From contig OZ025209.1 of NCBI GenBank assembly GCA_964019055.1, forward strand, positions 11,702,981 to 11,766,980: a stretch of 64,000 bases of DNA, in the 5' to 3' direction. This DNA comes from Anthopleura xanthogrammica. Taxonomy: Eukaryota; Cnidaria; Anthozoa; Actiniaria; Actiniidae. The first letter of the stretch is position 1. Every line of letters starts with the position of its first letter. Made by a program: the position numbers and the translations under genes. The notes beneath the pieces are model-generated. The model was not told where the DNA came from. It saw nothing but the letters and a program-made list of their open reading frames with translations, and did no database searches. Of the stretch, positions 59,610 through 64,000 are shown in pieces.

Positions 59610-62600
59610 CTATAAAACAGTAACTTTCTCGTAGACAACAATATTTTCTTCTTTCTTGGAAGACATTTCGACTTGTTTTCTGTCCGATTTTTTAACACAT
59701 TTAAGTAGAAAAGGCAGGGAAAAGGAAATAAAGAATAAAACACCAGCGGTGATAAAGGCAGGATGATACGATCCACTAAGATCAGCGATCAAACCTGTCG
59801 AGTAAAAAAATCACACATAATATAACAATAATAAAGTTAAGTTTTATTGAAGCTCCATCATGCATCACGTTTCTACCGTTTGAAATATTATTGGAAACAC
59901 TTTGTTAGTTTGGAATGTTTGGTGGTCAAAATTTTGGGACCAAAAAACGGCAGCAAAGGAAATACAAAACATTCCGCGGGCACCTCCAACTATCGAATTG
60001 CTGGTTTTCAATCATTCCCAAGAAAATGGAAAAATAAAAGACACGGCGACCATGTTGGTTGATATAACAAATTTAAAGAGACTGAGTACAAATACAAGAT
60101 GATGGCTATGACGTCATGTGAAAATTAGCAATAGACCCTCCTCCAAGATGGCGGCCGCAAATTCAAATGAGTTAAAATCATACTGAGTGCGGAAAAAAAT
60201 TATGGCGCTAGTTGCTGTGACGTAAGACTTTGTCATTTATGTTTCAACCAGATATGGATAAGCCAGTTTACAGTTTAAGAATCGTTTTCAGTGCGCATGT
60301 GATTTTAACCAGAATTTCTCACCTTCTTTTGTTTAATTAAAAACAAAAGAAGATTTAAACAAAAGAAGGTGAGAAATTCGGGATAAAATCGCATGCGCAC
60401 TGAAAACAATTCTTAATCTGTGAACTGGCTAATTGGCTGGAGACGCAAAGCAACTTGTGAAGAGCTTTTAATTTGTAAAAAAATGGTTGGCATATCAAAA
60501 CACAATGCTAATGTCTGTCAACACCAACTCGCGGCGCTATTTAATATCAGCACTAGAACGTGCACCTTTACTTTAGTAACTCTATACAAAGATTCATTAT
60601 GTCAGGTGTTATATCGTCCGAGAAACATTAAGAGACGTTTGTATGACTGGGGACATGGCGACTCATTTAAATTTGTGCCGCAGTTTTGGAGAAGGATCTA
60701 CTCGCATGCATAACTGCTTTAACTGAAAAAGACGTGATTTTTTTCTTACCGCCAATTACAGGACCAATCAGGAAGCCGATACAAATAAAGCACATGTAAC
60801 ACCCAAAGCCTTCACCAGAAAATAACGTCAGAATAGTGCAATGCATAGGAACTATGAACAAGCCTTCAGAAAAACCACTCACACAGCAGTAGACAATAAG
60901 GAGTTCAAAACTGGTAAGAAATGGCAGCAAGAGATTATTAATCCCGAACAGTAAAACGCCGGCTTGAAATATATGTATCCGCGATATCCAGCCAGTATCG
61001 CATAGCTTTCCTATTGAGATTCTTGACACTGCTGAAGCAATACCCAAGGAAAAGTATAACCAAGATGACAGATGACTGGGTATTTCGAGATCTTCTGCAT
61101 ACTTGGCCTGTAAAATAAAGCAGTTTTCTAAGCTTATGGCAAGAAACAGGAAAAACATAAAATGCATTTATGGTGTTGCGTTTCTTTCCTCCTTCCGGGA
61201 TCTCTCTCTCTCTCTCTCTCTCCTTCTCTTTCTCTTTCTTTCATTCTTTCATTCTTTCATTCTTTCATTCTTTCATTCTTTCATTCTTTCATTCTTTCAT
61301 TCTTTCATTCTTTCATTCTTTCATTCTTTCATTCTTTCATTCTTTCATTCTTTCATTCTTTCATTCTTTCATTCTTTCATTCTTTCATTCTTTCATTCTT
61401 TCATTCTTTCATTCTTTCATTCTTTCATTCTTTCATTCTTTCATTCTTTCATTCTTTCATTCTTTCATTCTTTCATTCTTTCATTCTTTCATTCTTTCAT
61501 TCTTTCATTCTTTCATTCTTTCATTCTTTCATTCTTTCATTCTTTCATTCTTTCATTCTTTCATTCTTTCATTCTTTCATTCTTTTTTTTTGTTCTCTCA
61601 TTCTTTTTTCCGTTCTTTTCAGTCCATTTATATTCCTTCCTTCATCCCTATGATGTACCTCTATTTCATTCATCCATCTTTTCTTTCTTTATTCACAATC
61701 TACTTACCAAATGGACTACAGGAAGCGCCAAAGCTAGACACGCGATGAACATAGTCACAGAGAGAAGCATAAATACAGTGTTTTTCAAAATAGAAATGTC
61801 AGAGGCAGAGCAGCAACGTGAACTCGTCTTGTTTTCTTCTTGGACCACTTCTTTCTTGATTGCCATCTCCTTAGGAGTTTTCTTTCGTTTGATGCTACAT
61901 CCCAAAACACACGACGCAAGGTTCACCGCGGCTAAGATCATAAAGGTCTTCCTCCAATCAAAGTAGTCTAACAGGGTTTGAACGACAGGGCTTATGAGAA
62001 GGAGACCAATTCCAGGTCCGGCAGATGCAAGCCCCATGGCAAAAGATATATGACGTTCAAAGTAGAGTGGAATAAGATGAAAAGCTGCCATATACACACA
62101 AGATGCCCCAAAACCGAAGCAGATGCCATAGGCGAGAAAGAGAACATAAATGCTTGGAGAAAAGGATGATGCAAGAAGGCCAACTGCGCCTATCAAACCA
62201 CCACATATCATTATTACCCGACATCCAAAGCGGTCAGTAAGTTTAGAGGATACTGGACTAAGAATACCTGTAAGGCTCATGGCCAACGAGCCAACAAATG
62301 CTGTCGACATAAAACAAATATATATTATGATATATTAATTGGTAAAATCATTGTACGGGCTAGCTCTGGTCCATTTTGTATATAGCTTGCGCATCTGTAT
62401 TCGTCCGATATAAAGACTCATATAAAGGGCCTTAAGAGATTACAATAGCAGATATCAGAGTTAAACTTCATTGCCTTTAAACAAAACTTCGTCCTGAGAG
62501 AAAACCTTCAAGATCGCTCGTATACAATTCTTTTTTCTTTTCCAAGTTTAAAAAAAATACATCTTTTAAAAGGGGAGCGACCCCGTCGGCCCACCCCTAA

Positions 62601-63185
62601 ATCCCCCCTGAAATGCCTCGCCTTTAAGCAATAGAGTGCAACTCTTCATTGAAAAAGTAGTAATTGTTGTTGTTGTTGTTGTTGTTGTTTACTTAATTGT
62701 TATCATCTCTTGAGGAATTTGTATAACCGTAGGTTACGGGAGAGTATATTTGGAGATTAGTACGTACCCTGGGTTCCATAACTCAGGGGCGGTAACGTTC
62801 TCTACACGGTTCACGAAAATTAAAAACTGAGGACGATCACGGCTCGCGGAAAATATCAAACGTTCAAATTCAAGAAAATTCACGATTCGCGACGTTTAGA
62901 ACATGCTGAGCAGCTCATCACATTTGAGCGAGCATGAGAGTCTCTGGAACCCGGGGCCGGTAAGGGATTGTTACCTGTTGTAGCCTTTGCTTCTTGGAAC
63001 TCTTCCAAAATAAGAGGAAAGAAGATTCCATACGAGTAAATAATCCCCACTACGATGAGACTTGATAAAGATGAACATATGGACACGAACCAAGAGACAA
63101 GACCATCCATAGTCTGACTACCTTCATCGGATACTTCATCGTATTTCACTAGTACTTTGGTGTTGAACAATGTTTCCTTTGCCAT
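59610..63185 (-). CDS. Monocarboxylate-transporter-like SLC16 protein, 4 exons
   Basis: SLC16/MCT major facilitator carrier. Exons on the minus strand: 63185-62975, 62300-61708, 61107-60750, 59794-59610; 1347 nt, 448 aa, a typical length. The MCT signature before TM1 is present as DGLVSWFVS, and the TM4-5 signature as YFERHISFAMGLASAGPGIG. The central loop is Lys/Glu/Cys-rich (KRKKTPKEM to SSRCCSASD). In TM8 the conserved Arg is kept in SAVSRISIGKLCD, but the Asp four residues before it in lactate carriers is Ser here, so proton-lactate coupling like MCT1 is unlikely; this is an inference from one motif. Introns carry a CATTCTTT array of about 340 bp just after exon 2 and a palindrome before exon 4. 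The start MAKETLF is the only suitable ATG. Substrate unknown. Confidence 0.92.
60261..60430. mobile_element. Palindromic element in SLC16 intron 3
   Basis: AGCCAGTTTACAGTTTAAGA at the left and TCTTAATCTGTGAACTGGCT at the right. Inner arms GAGAAATTC ... ACCTTCTTTTGT and complement. Confidence 0.85.
61240..61583. repeat. (CATTCTTT)n octamer array in SLC16 intron 2
   Basis: About 43 virtually perfect 8-bp units, preceded by a (TC)n run (61201-61222). All three plus frames stay open through it, so the long frames there are artefacts. Confidence 0.97.
62663..62689. repeat. (TTG)n microsatellite in SLC16 intron 1
   Basis: Eight or nine TTG triplets. Confidence 0.9.
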
Positions 63186-63544
63186 TTTGTATTTCAGTGA
63201 TGTAATAAATCTCTCTTTGCAGGAAGGAAAGTCTCAGATCTGCGGACAACAAGAAAAGAGTGATTCCGTACTTTTTGTTATGCACGATGTTGATACGGCA
63301 TTTTCACTGTCACAGCATGTCATACACATTAATCCGCACTAGCTGTTGAAAGTTATTATTGATAAATTTGTAGAAGAGAGAAGGCTGCACTTTGGGCAAT
63401 AATTGGTGCGTTTCCGCTGCAAATGTAGAATTTAAAATTCATACAATAGTTTTCGTTTACATACCAACAGGCAGTATAAAGTACAGCCTGTTTCAGTTGT
63501 AAAATTTGGTGCTGATAAATCTTATTATTATAAAACTCATGAAT

Positions 63545-63825
63545 AATTAATGAGGAAAACACAATAGAAATCATTGTCTGTGGAGGAGGTTGTTTGTCTG
63601 ATACAAAATCGTCCTGATTTGCATAAACTTTAATTCCAATTTTCTCAGCTAAATTCAATTTTATCTTTAAAATTTTAGTAGAACATGAATGTTTACACCT
63701 AGACGTTTCATAAGTGATATACGATATTCGTGTCCGTATTGTATCAGATATACAATCACTCGCCTTCGGCTCGTGGTTGTATATCTGATAGAACACGGCC
63801 ACTCATATTGTATATATTACCTTAA
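63545..63825. repeat. Family F repeat, copy 3
   Basis: Same order of blocks as 52465-52735: AGAAATCATTGTCTGTGGAG, AAAATCGTCCTGATTTGCAT, CACCTAGACGTTTCATAAGT and the terminal hairpin. It lies 360 bp upstream of the SLC16 start codon. Confidence 0.9.
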
Positions 63826-64000
63826 GTAGTGCGTTGCGCTTTGCACAATTTAAGACTACAGAGATCTGTCACCTGCCGAGCTCTGATTTTCACGTCGCTT
63901 ATAACTTAGAATTTCAGGTGTTTTAGAAATAAGCTATTAGAAGCAAACAAATCTCTTTTTGTTATTAGGAGCCTTAGAAAAGAAGAGTATTCTCAAGCTG

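Noticed and set aside
61103..61966. 287-residue frame of FHSFILSF repeats
   Set aside because: Translation of the CATTCTTT array, antisense to SLC16 exons.

Overview
The window is nuclear DNA of an intron-rich animal. It is A+T-rich, every gene is broken by GT-AG introns, and the spliced proteins are clear metazoan orthologues (SPPL3, RAD1, PXMP2, SMIM14, LITAF, ABCC4-like, SLC22-like and SLC16-like). Compact genes of about 3-9 kb and very many short palindromic elements and tRNA-headed SINEs make an anthozoan cnidarian (stony coral or anemone) my best guess. That placement is an inference; nothing here proves it. I assembled exons by hand, checking splice sites, reading phase and family similarity. 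Eight models close in frame, one of them (PXMP2) only with a proposed 11-nt microexon. A ninth gene (33.6-36.2 kb) is unrecognised and its 3' end is uncertain.

Layout: 1-4.0 kb is repeats without a supported gene. SPPL3 (minus, 4083-12682) has a ~62-bp minisatellite in its last intron. RAD1 (plus, 14211-17803) starts head-to-head with SPPL3. PXMP2 (minus, 18867-23047) is tail-to-tail with RAD1; its second intron interval holds a 1.64-kb inverted-repeat element with ten copies of a 14-mer. An SLC22 transporter (plus, 24494-32027) follows. Next come an orphan copy of the ABCC terminal coding region (minus, 32985-33215), the unrecognised CxxC-containing gene (minus, 33644-36235), SMIM14 (plus, 38378-42291), an ABCC4-like transporter (minus, 44731-50634), a LITAF-domain gene (minus, 54872-57730) and an SLC16 transporter (minus, 59610-63185).

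The genes do not form an operon or an obvious pathway. SPPL3 is a Golgi intramembrane protease, RAD1 a checkpoint clamp subunit, PXMP2 a peroxisomal membrane channel, and LITAF and SMIM14 small endomembrane proteins. Three plasma-membrane-type carriers (SLC22, ABCC4-like, SLC16) lie within 40 kb, which may be chance. The rest is mobile or repeat DNA: at least six recurring palindromic families, a SINE family, LINE-like 3' ends, a repeat with a shared open frame, and several micro- and minisatellites. I saw no rRNA, CRISPR array, prokaryotic genes or viral genes.
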